From assembly GCA_027924585.1 (NCBI GenBank), contig BSBM01000753.1, positions 21,843,501 through 21,907,500 of the forward strand: DNA of 64,000 nt, given 5' to 3'. The position numbers were made by a program, and so were the translations under genes. Position 1 is the stretch's first letter; each line of letters opens with the position of its first letter. The notes beneath the pieces were generated by a model. It did not search any database, had not been told where the DNA came from, and saw only the letters and a list, made by a program, of their open reading frames with translations. Of the stretch, positions 49,361 through 60,812 are shown piece by piece. Source of the stretch: Larix kaempferi (taxonomy: Eukaryota; Streptophyta; Pinopsida; Pinales; Pinaceae).

Positions 49361-49901
49361 TGTTGAATATTGTAACTTCTAAGAATATTATATTTGTACA
49401 TTATTTATTCTGGAGATGTTCCATCCCTCCGAGGTGATTCTATTATGTATCCGGAGATGTTTATTCCTCCGAGGAGTTGTGGCAACTAGGGTTATTAGAC
49501 CCACCATGTGGGGGTCGACCCAGTCAGTTATAATAGGGTATTTAACCTAATGGTTAAATACAAGCCTACATGTACTTGTGTAAAATATATGTCAGAGTAG
49601 TGTATAAATAGAGGAGGTGTGTTCCTCATTTGACACACTCACACACTTGAAAAGAGGAGCACTTGTCTGGGAGATTTGCTAAGGAGGATTAAAAGGAGGG
49701 AGCACATCTTGTATTTTGGTTTATCATCTTATTGAGGAAAGCTTTGCTGGGTTTTCTACCCCATGAGGGTTTCCCAGGATAAATCTGTGTCTCTTGTGTT
49801 TATGCTATGCTTATTGTTTCTTCAGTGATCCTGTATATGCTATTATTGTGAAATGGAATGTAATGCTGCTATTTTCTGTCTTAGCATATTGAATTTTAAC
49901 A
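49361..49901 (+). repeat. 5' LTR, 541 bp
   Basis: TGTTGAATATTG to TTTTAACA, with a TATAAATA at 49603-49610. Followed at once by the PBS TGTTATCAGAGC (initiator tRNA-Met type with one change). Confidence 0.95.
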
Positions 49902-50269
49902 TGTTATCAGAGCTAACCTGAAGGAAGACAAGGTATGGCACTTACGACACTTGCTTTACTTATGACAATTTGAAGGTTAGGGTTTTACATAGAAAAAAAC
50001 CAGTCATCGTGGAACTTTCGCTATAAATGCATTTCTGCGAAGGGTCAGGGTTTGAAAAGTTTACAAGTCGAAGATAACATCCCCAGGTACCTTGTGTCCA
50101 AAGGGCACCCTTAGATTCGTTGTACTTTATGAGTTATGATCAGTACAAGTTAGGGTTTCTGCCTCTTCCAGATCTCAGTCAAAATCAGGTAACCTTGAAA
50201 AAAAGGTCATAAATTGGTCTAGGTAGCTCCAAATGAAATTTAGTAAAAAGTGATAGGTAGTACACAAAC

Positions 50270-50640
50270 TGTAATATCTCAATAAACTTTTTCAGAGGCC
50301 GAAAGTGAACCAGTGACACGTGGCACGCTGTACAAGTTCGCTCTCCTGTTTTATCCCATAAACAGGTCACGTTGCGACACTTGGCATAAATCTCTCTCAG
50401 AGAGTCCAATTGAGGTAAGACCTATCAATATGGAAATATAACAGGGCGATCTATCTCAGAAAAAGTTTTCAGAGGCCCAAGTTCAAACAGTGACACGTGG
50501 CACGCCGTACAAGTTCGCTCTCCTGTTTTATCCCATAAACAGGTCACGTTGCGACACTTGGCATAACTCTCTCTCAGAAAATCCAATTGAGGTTAGACCT
50601 GTCAGGATGGAAAGATGATAGGTCAGGATACTGCAGAAAA
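50270..50640. repeat. 177-bp tandem duplication
   Basis: Two copies containing CAGTGACACGTGGCACGC and a long identical block through GGTCACGTTGCGACACTTGG. The period is 177 bp (TTCAGAGGCC at 50291 and 50468). Confidence 0.85.
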
Positions 50641-53039
50641 AATTTTCATACCCTGTGGAGAAAAAATTTCAGAGTTATAGCAGAAGCAATCAGGTGCATA
50701 TTTTTGTCAAAACAGAATTATTTTTAGCACCTTTATTCATGGCTTCCGAAATTTAGGGTTTCGGAGAAAGTTGGAATTTTTTTAAGTCTGTAAACACGGC
50801 TGGAAGCTCCTTAGAAAAATAAGAGTTTAGAGCCTTGGATCGAACCTTTTGATTGGACAGAAGGGTGGGCTTCATCAAACCCTAGTTTGGGTTCCTGTCC
50901 AGAAGATCCAGAAGTTTCGAAGGCAATTTTGAGGGGTCAAATTTTGGAGATTTCAAAATTGAAGAATGCTAGGTTGATCAGCTCAGCAAGACACATTCTT
51001 CCATCCATTCAGAAGTATGAAAGTCAAAGATTGAATTTTTAGGGTTTCTCTAGCAAACCCTAATCAAGCTCCAGATCAAGTTTTAGGGGGAGTTGAGGCT
51101 AAGGACTTACATAAGAAGACTACAAAAAGTCTCGACAGGTATGACTTAAGGAGGTTCAGGTATGCCTTGAAATCTGATTCTTGATTAAGTTCATAATGTG
51201 TTTGTCTTCATGTTATTTATTAGTACAATCTTGATTATTGTTATTAATTGTGTTATCACCCTAGTAACAGTATGAATGCATGTGAATGATTGAAGACATT
51301 CATTGATTAGGGCTATATGATTGTACTAATGCATTATGGTGTTGTATGAGGTTGATGTCGTTTGCTAACAAGATACAGGTACATCACAAAAGACAAATCA
51401 AGCTCCTTAAAATATGACAACATGAAGACAAAGACTCATACATAATCTTTGTTCTACTTACGAGGTATGTATGACTTTGTTATATTATGCTTAACCTATG
51501 AGACATGTAGGTTCTAGCTCAGGATCTCTAAATCATTGAAGAGATTGTTTAGGTATGTTGTACATAACTAAGCAGGTATACTAATCCAGGTATGTTTTCC
51601 TATGACAAGTTAGAATCTTACCTTAGGATCCCTTATATAAGTATACTTGGTATGATTGGTTATGCTTATTCATAAAGTTAGTAATCAAGGGTTTATGCAT
51701 ATTATGTCTCTTATCTTGATGATCTAATTAACCAGAAGAGTACTATGATCAAACAAGAATATGCAGAAGTAAAAGAAGACTTCCTTGAAACCTTGAATAT
51801 TATCTATAATCATGACTATACATTTTCAAAGATTATTTAGAACTAGAATGTTTTGATAATATTGAGAATATACTACTGAATGTATGTCTGTGTATGAGAT
51901 CATGAGGATGACACTAGTGCACACTTGAGCATGCACAGTGGTACAGAATGAATAGAAGTTCAAAAGACGTATAGAAGATCAAGCGGGAGGCAACCACACA
52001 AACATAAAAGATAAGTATTTGAGTTGTTATTTGAAATAGTAAATGATATTGCTTGTATGCATATTTGTATTCCTATAATATATCATGCTGAGTGTAAACA
52101 TTCATAGAGCATTGAACAATATACCACTAATATGCATATGATTGGTAAGTTGGACAAACATTCCATTGTTGCTTGTCTAGAATGAAACCTCTTTGCTGAC
52201 ATGCTGAGAGCTGTGCACACTCTCAATAGTATGTTCTGGTAGAGATGGAAGGCATCTAGATAGCCACTATATGCATACAGGATATGGGAAAGTGTTGTGC
52301 CAAAGTATTGGTCAAAATAGTTACATAACTATGTAAATGATATCTGTATGCATAATAGGTTATCATGTCAATATGATTTGATGATTATGAAGTATTACTA
52401 ATCATGTACTTAATTTTGATTTGTAGGAAATATCATGATGAATGATGAACACTGAACAAGCGATGGATGTTCAAACAAAAGGATTTACAAATCAAACACA
52501 CTATAGAAGGCTTGTGGCTAGAAAATTCTCTTAAAAAGAGGAAGAGAATCATGATAAGATGTTTGCTCCAAGTGGCTAGATAAGACCATTCTCTTAATGG
52601 TGTAATTAAAGAAGAAGTGTGAATCAGGTTCTGTCTGGGTACCCAGGATCGATAATCAATTGATGAGCTTAATGATCACCATGGGTGATGAGGATCTCAA
52701 CCTTTGCTACAAGGTTGAATATTGTTTCTATACACAGACGATATGGTGCAGAAAGGAACCAAAAGTTCGAATTTGTAACAATGTACTAACCAAACCTCTA
52801 CCGATCCGATGTACTAACCAAACCTCTACCTCAAGTAAAGTTTTCTGAGACAAACTTAAAATAGTTCAGAAGGACCCTCCTCGAAAGGGGGAGTGATGTG
52901 ATAACTCATGATGAGATTGCCTGCATCGATAGTGAGGTCGATGGTGAGGATACCTATATTAGTGATGCCAATAGATAGGTTGGTGGATGGTCCTTAGACA
53001 GGGTCTAAGGTGACAAGAGGATTGCATCATCCTTGAACA

Positions 53040-53610
53040 TATATTATAAAGAGAGCCGTAGACATGATGTCTCCAAAAATGAAGTCCTTGGTGGACATAT
53101 AGGATTGCATCATGCTAAAGAGAGACGTAGACGTATGTCTTCGAGAATGAAGTCCTTGGTGGACTTGAGGGGATTGGATCATCCCTGGACTTCAGTCCTA
53201 AAGAGAGCCGTAGACGTATGTCTTCGAGAATGAAGTTCTTGGTGAACATGTGAGGGGATTGGATCATCCCTGGACTTCAGTCCGAAAGAAGAGCCGTAGA
53301 CGTATGTCTTTGAGAATGAAGTTCTTGGTGAACATGTGAGGGGATTGGATCATCCCTGGACTTCAGTTTGAAAGAAGAGCCGTAGACATATGTCTTTGAG
53401 AATGAAGTCCTTGGTGGACTTGAGGGGATTGGATCATCCCTGGACTTCAGTCCTAAAGAGAGCCGTAGACATGATGTCTCCAAGAACAAAATCCTGAATG
53501 AACAGGTAAGGGGATTGGATCGTCCTCAGACTTTGGTCCTATGAATTGAACCGTAGACATGAGGTCTCCGAGAATTGAATAGGAATGGATCGTCCCTGAG
53601 CTTCGGTTCA
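53040..53610. repeat. Minisatellite 1, about 85-bp unit, 7 copies
   Basis: The phrase CCGTAGAC recurs at about 53056, 53126, 53208, 53294, 53380, 53463 and 53551, with GGATTGGATCATCCCTGGAC in most units. A related 50-bp repeat follows to about 53700 (three units with CTTCGGTTCAAAA). Confidence 0.85.
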
Positions 53611-53730
53611 AAAGGTACATGATAGGACTAGATCGTCCCTGAGCTTCGGTTCAAAAGGTACATGATATGACTAGATCATCCCTGGACCTCGGTTCAAAAT
53701 GTACATGACAAATCCTATAATTGTTCTAGG

Positions 53731-54260
53731 TTACATCCAGCATGAAACAGGGCTGGCTCTGTAGATGTGATACATCCAGCATGAAATAGGGTTGGCTCTG
53801 TAGATATGATACATCCAGCATGAAACAGGGATGGCTCTGTAGATATGATACATCCAGCATGAAATAGGGCTGGCTCTGTAGATGTGATACATCCAGCATG
53901 AAACAGGGCTAGCTCTGTAGATGTGATACATTCAGCATGAAACAGGGCTGGCTCTGTAGATGTGATACATCCAGCATGAAACAGGGATGGCTCTGTAGAT
54001 GTGATACATCCAGCATGAAACAGGGCTGGCTCTGTAGATATGATACATCCACCATGAAACAGGGCTGGCTCTGTAGATGTGATACATCCAGCATGAAACA
54101 GGGCTGGCTCTGTAGATGTGATACATCCAGCATGAAACAGGGTTGGCTTTGTAGATGTGATACATCCAGCATGAAACAGGGCTAGCTCTGTAGATGTGAT
54201 ACATCTAGCATGAAACAGGGCTAGCTCTATAGATGTGACACATCCAGTATGAAAAAGGAC
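53731..54260. repeat. Minisatellite 2, 39-bp unit, about 14 copies
   Basis: A 39-bp unit containing CAGCATGAAACAGGG and GGCTCTGTAGATGTG starts at 53738 and recurs every 39 bases to 54245. Most copies differ at 0-3 bases, so spread was recent. As 39 is divisible by 3, several frames are open on both strands; this is not evidence of coding. Confidence 0.95.
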
Positions 54261-54449
54261 TGGCTCTGTGGTGGTAAATCCTAGATCTGATCTAGGTCAC
54301 ATCTAGTATGAAAAAGGACTGGCACTGTGGTTGGGATTGGATCGTCCCTAGACATGAGACTTGTCTTAAAGAGATAAGGATTGATCATCCTGGAACTTGA
54401 TCTGGATTACATCATCCATGGACCTATGTCCTAAAGAGAGCAGGATTGA

Positions 54450-54880
54450 TCATCCTGTAATATGATCGTGTGATGATGATGCTGCCGATTGTGTGATGAC
54501 GATGCTGATCGTATGATGACGATGCTGATTGTGTGATGACGATGCTGCCGATCGCGTGATGACGATGTTGATTGTATGATGATGATGCTGCTGATCGTGT
54601 GATGACGATGCTGATCGTATGATGACGATGTTGATCGTATGATGACGATGCTGCTGATCGTGTGATGACGATGTTGATGATCGTGTGATGATGATGCTGA
54701 TGATCGTGTGATGACGATGCTGATGATCGTGTGATGACAATGCTGATGATTGTGTGATGATGATGCTGATGATCATGTGATGACGATGTTGATGATCGTG
54801 TGATGACGATGCTGATGATCGTGTGATCGTGTGATGACGATGATGATGACGATGCTAATGATCGAGTAATATCAACTCTG
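54450..54880. repeat. GAT/GAC-rich microsatellite with 24-bp higher-order unit
   Basis: About 430 bp of trinucleotide-based repeats (GATGATCGTGTGATGACGATGCTG and variants), directly after minisatellite 2 inside the same element. Confidence 0.9.
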
Positions 54881-55017
54881 ATGATGTTGATGTTCCAGTA
54901 ACTAGTTGAGTTACTGATGATGATGAATTGAAGAAAGCTTCCGATGATATATAGATGATGTAGTCAATGACTCCTTGCTCCTGCAGATGTTATAATATCC
55001 TTCTCGTTAAGGGGGAG

Positions 55018-55558
55018 TGTTGAATATTGTAACTTCTAAGAATATTATATTTGTACATTATTTATTATGGAGATGTTCCATCCCTCCGAGGTGATTCTAT
55101 TATATATCCGGAGATGTTTATTCCTCTGAGGAGTTGTGGCAACTAGGGTTATTAGACCCACCATGTGGGGGTCGGCCCAGTCAATTATAATAGGGTATTT
55201 AACCTAATGTTTAAATACGAGCCTACATGTACTTGTGTAAAATATATGTCAAAGTAGTGTATAAATAGAGGAGGTGTGTTCCTCATTTGACACACTCACA
55301 CACTTGAAAAGAGGAGCACTTGTCTGGGAGATTTTCTAAGGAGGATTAAAAGGAGGGAGCACATCTTGTATTTTGGTTTATCATCTTATTGAGGAAAGCT
55401 TTGCTGGGTTTTCTACCCCATGAGGGTTTCCCAGGATAAATCTATGTCTCTTGTGTTTATGCTATGCTTGTTGTTTCTTCAGTGATCTTGTATATTCTAT
55501 TATTGTGAAATGGAATGTAATGCTGCTATTTTCTGTCTTAGCATATTGAATTTTAACA
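55018..55558 (+). repeat. 3' LTR, 541 bp
   Basis: Same length as the 5' LTR with 13 substitutions. Preceded by AAGGGGGAG and followed by the target duplication AGAAA. Confidence 0.95.
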
Positions 55559-55563
55559 AGAAA

Positions 55564-58400
55564 AATTCCTATGGTTTGGGGTGGACCACAACAGACATCT
55601 GAATACCAGAAATTAACTCAATTCTCAATGCTATGCTATATAAATGACAATGCTAAGATAATGAAGAATATAACCAACCTCGATCCAACTGTTTGATGTA
55701 GATCGTCATTGGAGCTTTCAACTCGTGCACTTCAACCTATAAATTAGTCTTAACAACCAATATACAACAAGCGCATATAATATATAAACGAAATTAACAT
55801 CATCAATAGAAATGGTCCATGATATTATAAGTAAATGCAACCCAATGTAGCATAAACAACATTCACAACATTAATGGACGAGAATATGAGTATTTCTATT
55901 AATTAGTAACAAGATGTACAATATGATACGACCTCTCATTGGCAACCAATCTGAACCAAGATCTGGGTGTCTCCACTTGTGCCTCCACCACTTCAATCCT
56001 CCATGGAATGGAAAACTCAAACTATGATAGGAGTTTGGAAGGTGAACATAAAGGGTTCACAACTATAAGGATCAATGAGTGTAGAATCAAGATAGGGAAA
56101 AAATCCACTAGAGTTCTCTTGCTCTCTCTTTCTCCTCCCATACATATGCCATATGTGCTCAATATATAGTCCTCTCAAAGGTAAGTGAAAGGACACATCG
56201 AGGCATTTCAGGGAAAATGGAGGGCCAAAGGTCACCCTATGACCTCTTTTTAGGAGTAAAAAGTACTTAACTAGTGATTTTTACCATTTTACATGCTACC
56301 CGCAGGCTGTAGTGATGCAACTCGCGGGTAAGCCCACTGCAGTGATACAGCTAGCGTACAGGGGAAAAATAGGGAAATAATGTGTCTGAAGGATATAAAG
56401 TGGATCTTAGTCAGTAAAATGGATCCTGCAGGCCAAAGAGTGCTGATGCTCACAAGGTGGAAAATTACATTGTAACAGATGCCCCCTAATGTGTGAGGTC
56501 AAAGACTGATGCTACGAAAGCCAAAATACATTATAAATCTCCGAAGTGGAGTGATGGAGACACAAGTGGAAGATGCAGCTCACTCATCATAATACAATAG
56601 TATCCCTGAATACATGTCGTTATAGTACAACAATCTGATACAATGGCCATGAATAGGTAGTACATAGTGAATACATGTCATAAGTGATCACAACCATGAT
56701 CCCTCTACAGTAAGATATGGTCTCCTGCTTAAAAAGAAACAACTGGTGCAAACTGGAGGTACAAATTGCTAATATCTGAGAGGTGATATCTCATATGTAA
56801 ATTCATAATCATAAGTAGCATACTGAATGCCACTATTGCCTGGGGTCTTCTACACAAGTCGTCGATGGTGCAAATCCTATCAAGTGAATAAAAGAGTTGA
56901 GGTCAAACCTGATGTGACATCGTCTGATTATTGGTTAATGATGTATACCGTTAAGAGACGTGAGATAACCCACCAATAATGAAAATGGGCATCAAGGCAT
57001 AGAGTACAATCATCAGAGTGTGAATAGATGTGTTGAAGGTGAATATTAAGATGAATCCATCGATCAGGGGACATTGATGTATTCCCAAAACTATCGATGG
57101 CGAGAGAACCTGCCACTAATGACTGCAAGCCTCAAGGTACTCAACCGAACTCTAAGCCTCAAGTCCTGAAATAAATGGGTTGAAGTCAACGAAATGAGAC
57201 TCGTTGGAAGGATGGAATTAAGGCATCTGCCATCAACTAGCACGAGGTACTAGCTACACTGAAAGATTTGGAAGATCTCAGGTGAAATGGACTGACTAAA
57301 TAAGGATAGACGACATGCAATAGTCAAGAAATTTGAGGATTGACGGACTTTGGCTTTAAGACTTCCTTTGGACAAGAGCATGAGCAGATGGATAGACTCA
57401 GGTAGCATGGACTCAATATACACTGTGCGATGCAGGAGGAATCACAAAGGGCTCCATAATGACTGGAAGCTTAACCAATCGGTGGAGGAAACTAAGAAAC
57501 AAGTACAGATCCTAAGGTCCAACTATAGTGTCGACTCATAATGTATGGAGTGGAATGAATGCTATGTTCAAAGGTGACACAATAGCTACCAACTAGAAGT
57601 AGTAACCATAATCTCGTCCGGATTTTTGGAATATTTGATTTTTTTTGGTCTTTTTCATATTTGGAAAAGCTTGAAAAAGAATAAAATTTCTTATAGTACA
57701 ACAAGTGAGGGAACGAGTGTCAAATAGCGGGCAGACTAGTCCCACGTAGTGGAACATACCTATGATCAATCCAAGGAAGCATGTGCAGGATGTGGACACT
57801 TGGTGGGGTGGTGTTCCCTCAGGGTCAAAAGGTCATCAAATTGTGAAGGATAAATGGAAGCTCTACAGGGATTAACAGGAAAAAGTGCTCAGGCAACAGG
57901 CTAATAATTTAGTAATCGGCACAAGGCTCAAGTGGCAAGCAGGATGATGCAATGCAATCATAACTTGATATAAATGGGGGAGTCCTTATGGGAGATGGCC
58001 AGCATAAGACAAAGTAGAGTATGAGTCTTTATCACAAAATCATGGTGTAACTACTAAGGACTCCCAATCCTAAGGACAAACAACGACATGGGCACCATAA
58101 TGCAAACAAGGGTTCTAACTAGGGTACCCATGTTCGGAAAGGCCCTACCTCCACATAACGACACTTCTATAACAGTGTGAAGGCTCCATGTCAGTTAAGA
58201 AGCGGGGTAGCACCTAGGGTTTATGAAAATGGTCAAAAGGTCAAATGCATAATGCATGTGAAAATGTCATCTAACCTATATGCCAGGTGTGAAATATACC
58301 TGTCGTAGGTGCAAAATGGTCCAAAACAACTCTCGCCAAAGAAATCTGGTAAAAAAATGCTACTGCAAGACATTATATTAGTCCAAAACAGCTTAAAAGG
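55564..58400. other. Non-coding region, nothing firmly recognised
   Basis: No element ends or convincing ORFs. Some GC-richer phrases (CTACCCGCAGG, CTCGCGGGTAAG) near 56280-56340 resemble 58660-58790. It may include the 3' untranslated region or LTR of the gypsy element whose pol lies at 60.8-62.4 kb, but no boundary is visible. Confidence 0.4.
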
Positions 58401-58840
58401 GTGAAAATTATAGACAAGTGGGTTTTGAAAATTATAAATAGTAACAAAAAATTACAATTTACAATTCAATTTTACTATTCACCCATTTGGAGCTTTGTGG
58501 TTAGTTTTCACCTTGAAGTTCAACTGTTGATTCTAGGAGCTACAGGAGTCCGATCATCGAACTGTCAGGAGCAGGTTGGTATTTTCATCCATACCTTTCA
58601 TTTCAATGCTTTTATTTCAATTTTCAGTGGTTGATTTTTTTATGTGGCCAAGCCCTAAATGGTTACGGCGGCACCCACGGGCTATAACTATGCAGGTCGC
58701 AGGTAGGGCAAGGTACTCGTAGTCAACGCATGTGTTGACCGCGGGTAGCCATCTTTGTGAGAAAAATTGCCCGTGGGTATGACCGTGGAGTTAGTTTTTT
58801 AAATGCAAATGACCATACTCTTTTCTTTTTCTTCCTCCAG

Positions 58841-60011
58841 GATGGTGCTAGAGTGGAGAGAGAGGGAACATGACCTTGTGGATGAGGCCATCCTCAATGA
58901 TGTGCCTGCACAACAAGCGTTACAAGCATGTGGGCTATACAAATTTTGGAACATGGGGGGTTTGAGGGACCAAAACCTATTACTGGGACATAGATGCACA
59001 GAACTTCAACCTAGATGGGAAAATACTCACTTTGGAAGTGGAAGATATCTACTTCATTACTGGTTTGTCCCACCAAGGTAAAGTGGCAAGCCTTCGATCT
59101 CGTTCTGTGGGTGGTGGGATCACCATTCCCGAATATATAGAGCAGTATTGTGTTGCAAATACTCAAGCAGTGGGAAGTCAGGTGCTCATCAGAGCCATAG
59201 TCAATATGAGCATGAAATTTATAGTAGCTACCTTAGTGCAGATTTCTGGTTCAAAAGCTCTTCACCAGGCATCTAGGCTAGTGATGTTCTATGTGTCGCA
59301 ATGTATGCAGCCCATGATATTTGACTGGTGCATAATGCTACTGGGGTCTATGAAGACCTAGTTAATGGAATGCAAGCAAGGGGAGGCAAAAAACTTTGGA
59401 TACGGCAGTATCTTATGCAGCTTCTTCTTTGAGTGAGTTCCGGGGCTCAGTCCGAGGATTGAAGTCCCTCCTCATAGTCTCTGCAACCCAGCCCTGACCT
59501 GGTGGGAAGAGGTCTTTACGCGACAGGGTGGTGGCTGTCAGGCATCACCATACACAGAGGATTTCTTTCACTGGTGGGACTGACAGGTCATAGCTATAGA
59601 TGACCACCTCTATGCAGGGATAGACTTCCGCCAGGATCGTGACATGCTGCTTCCACAAGATGTAGCGTTTGGAGACATGGGTGAGTACTCTTTTTAGGTT
59701 TTTTGTGTATTAAATTTTTATGGATTTTTTAATATAGATGTGAATGCAAAAATATGTTTTGGGGGTGGTATCACATATTAATGTTTTACTGTTTGCATGT
59801 AGTCAACGGTCCAGTAAGACCCCAAGGCTTCCCGAGACATCGTCGATGGGGTAGGGGTGATGAGGCAGTAGGTCCTGCAACAGAGCGTACACTACAAAAT
59901 CTATGGACCAACCTATCATGGATGGCCAACAAGGTACTAGGTATAGAGATAGCACAGCTACCAGAGGATATGCAGTGCCATGTGGTGGGGGTACCGGGTA
60001 ACTGGGTGTGA
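58841..60011 (+). pseudogene. Plant mobile domain (PMD)-like gene, spliced, antisense in a gypsy element
   Basis: Exon 58841-59680, intron 59681-59802 (GT-AG, 122 bp), exon 59803-60011 ending in TGA. The coding exon begins after an acceptor (CTTCCTCCAG) with ATG 58842: EHDLVDEAIL, QALQACGLYKFW, then, after one frameshift near 58975, LEVEDIYFITGLSHQGKV, FDWCIMLLG and WWEEVFTRQGGG. In-frame TAG (59359) and two TGA stops mark decay. The DIYFITGL block matches the plant mobile domain in my memory of that family; a profile search should confirm. An upstream non-coding exon ending at 58574 is possible. Known: PMD occurs in plant transposons and in MAIN/MAIL1-type proteins. It is convergent with the additional RNase H and integrase genes at 60.3-62.4 kb. 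Function in the element is unknown. Confidence 0.65.
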
Positions 60012-60275
60012 CTACTACAGTGTATAGCAAATGCAGTAAAGTATTACTATTAGACACATCCTGCCAGGGCGAAGGCTAGGCCTCCTCGTATGGATTAGAC
60101 ATCTTAGAGTCTCGTTTTTTGTATCGATATGTATATTTTTTAGGGCTACGAGCTCCAGTTTTGTATTATGACACTACCATTTTGGACATATTATTTATAA
60201 AAACTATGGTTCTCCGGTTCTACTATATGTGTATATGTACAAATGTATGAATGTATCTTTTATTTGTGTGCTTCA

Positions 60276-60701
60276 TTATGAATGTGACAAATGCCAATCT
60301 AGGACATAATGAGCATATGCATTAGATATATGATTAAAACTTCTTGGAACATGAATGTATGTAATTGAAACAAAATGTCGTTCCAAGAGTCTTACCCTTA
60401 AGAATTTCCGTAGTAACGTAGGATCCCTCACCCGATACTGACAATTCAACTGAGACACGACTAGTTGTGAATATAGGAGGACTTCTAAAGACTGGATACC
60501 ATGTGAAATAGCATCCCCAAGCAGCTCAATCACGTCACTATACTTAGCCACATTGTTAGATGTAGGACCAAGACAAGCACCTCTTGAGGACACCACTAGG
60601 TAATTAGGTGAATAAATAACCCAGGCAGCAGAAGCAAGCTATTGTGTATGACGGCTAGCACCATCCGTGAACCCTAAGAACATAGGAGATTCCGCTGACA
60701 T
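60276..60701 (-). pseudogene. Additional RNase H ORF downstream of gypsy integrase
   Basis: It starts at ATG 60701 (MSAESPMFLGFTDGAS) and ends after VLDWHLSH at 60276, with one TAG near 60648, where Gln fits. RNase H features: FTDGAS (first Asp), a position usually Glu in AKYSDVIELLGDA, SQLVVSQLN, and HVPRSFNH near the end. The Asp normally before SQLVV is Tyr (LYSQLVV), so the copy is probably catalytically dead. It has its own start, 112 nt after the integrase stop, separate from the RNase H fused to RT. Known: plant Tat-lineage gypsy elements carry a second, archaeal-type RNase H. This one sits after the integrase. Confidence 0.75.
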
Positions 60702-60812
60702 TTATCAATCAAACGGAAGTGAATCAGCAAACCCGAAAACCAAAGGAAATCTAAACTATGTACAAAAGCAACTATATAATAGTATACAAAAGTATTAGCC
60801 TGAACTAGAAGT

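Larger units (their letters stand above)
49361..55558 (+). mobile_element. Complete non-autonomous copia-type LTR element carrying satellite repeats
   Basis: LTRs 49361-49901 and 55018-55558, 541 bp each, with 13 substitutions and no indels between them by my comparison (2.4%). Target duplication AGAAA (49356-49360 and 55559-55563) is perfect. PBS TGTTATCAGAGC at 49902-49913; polypurine tract AAGGGGGAG at 55009-55017. The only coding trace is a copia RNase H C-terminus near 52660-52860 (LTKPLP-like, tandemly duplicated) followed by a second GGGGGAGTG tract at about 52887. 52900-55000 is minisatellite. gag, protease, integrase and RT are absent, so mobility would depend on a helper copia element. 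Confidence 0.95.

Noticed and set aside
53731-54204. Open frames on both strands across the 39-bp array
   Set aside because: The unit is 13 codons long, so any frame free of stops in one unit stays open through all. Not evidence of a gene.
53731-54260. Possible CRISPR-like array of regular repeats
   Set aside because: Units are head-to-tail with no unique spacers, and this is plant nuclear DNA inside a retrotransposon.
54450-54776. His/Ser-rich antisense ORF
   Set aside because: It is the translation of a GAT/GAC trinucleotide repeat.
55939-56169. 76-codon plus-strand ORF
   Set aside because: No known motif, start context or continuation; surrounding sequence is non-coding.
57350-57541. 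63-codon plus-strand ORF
   Set aside because: Isolated and without homology that I recognise.
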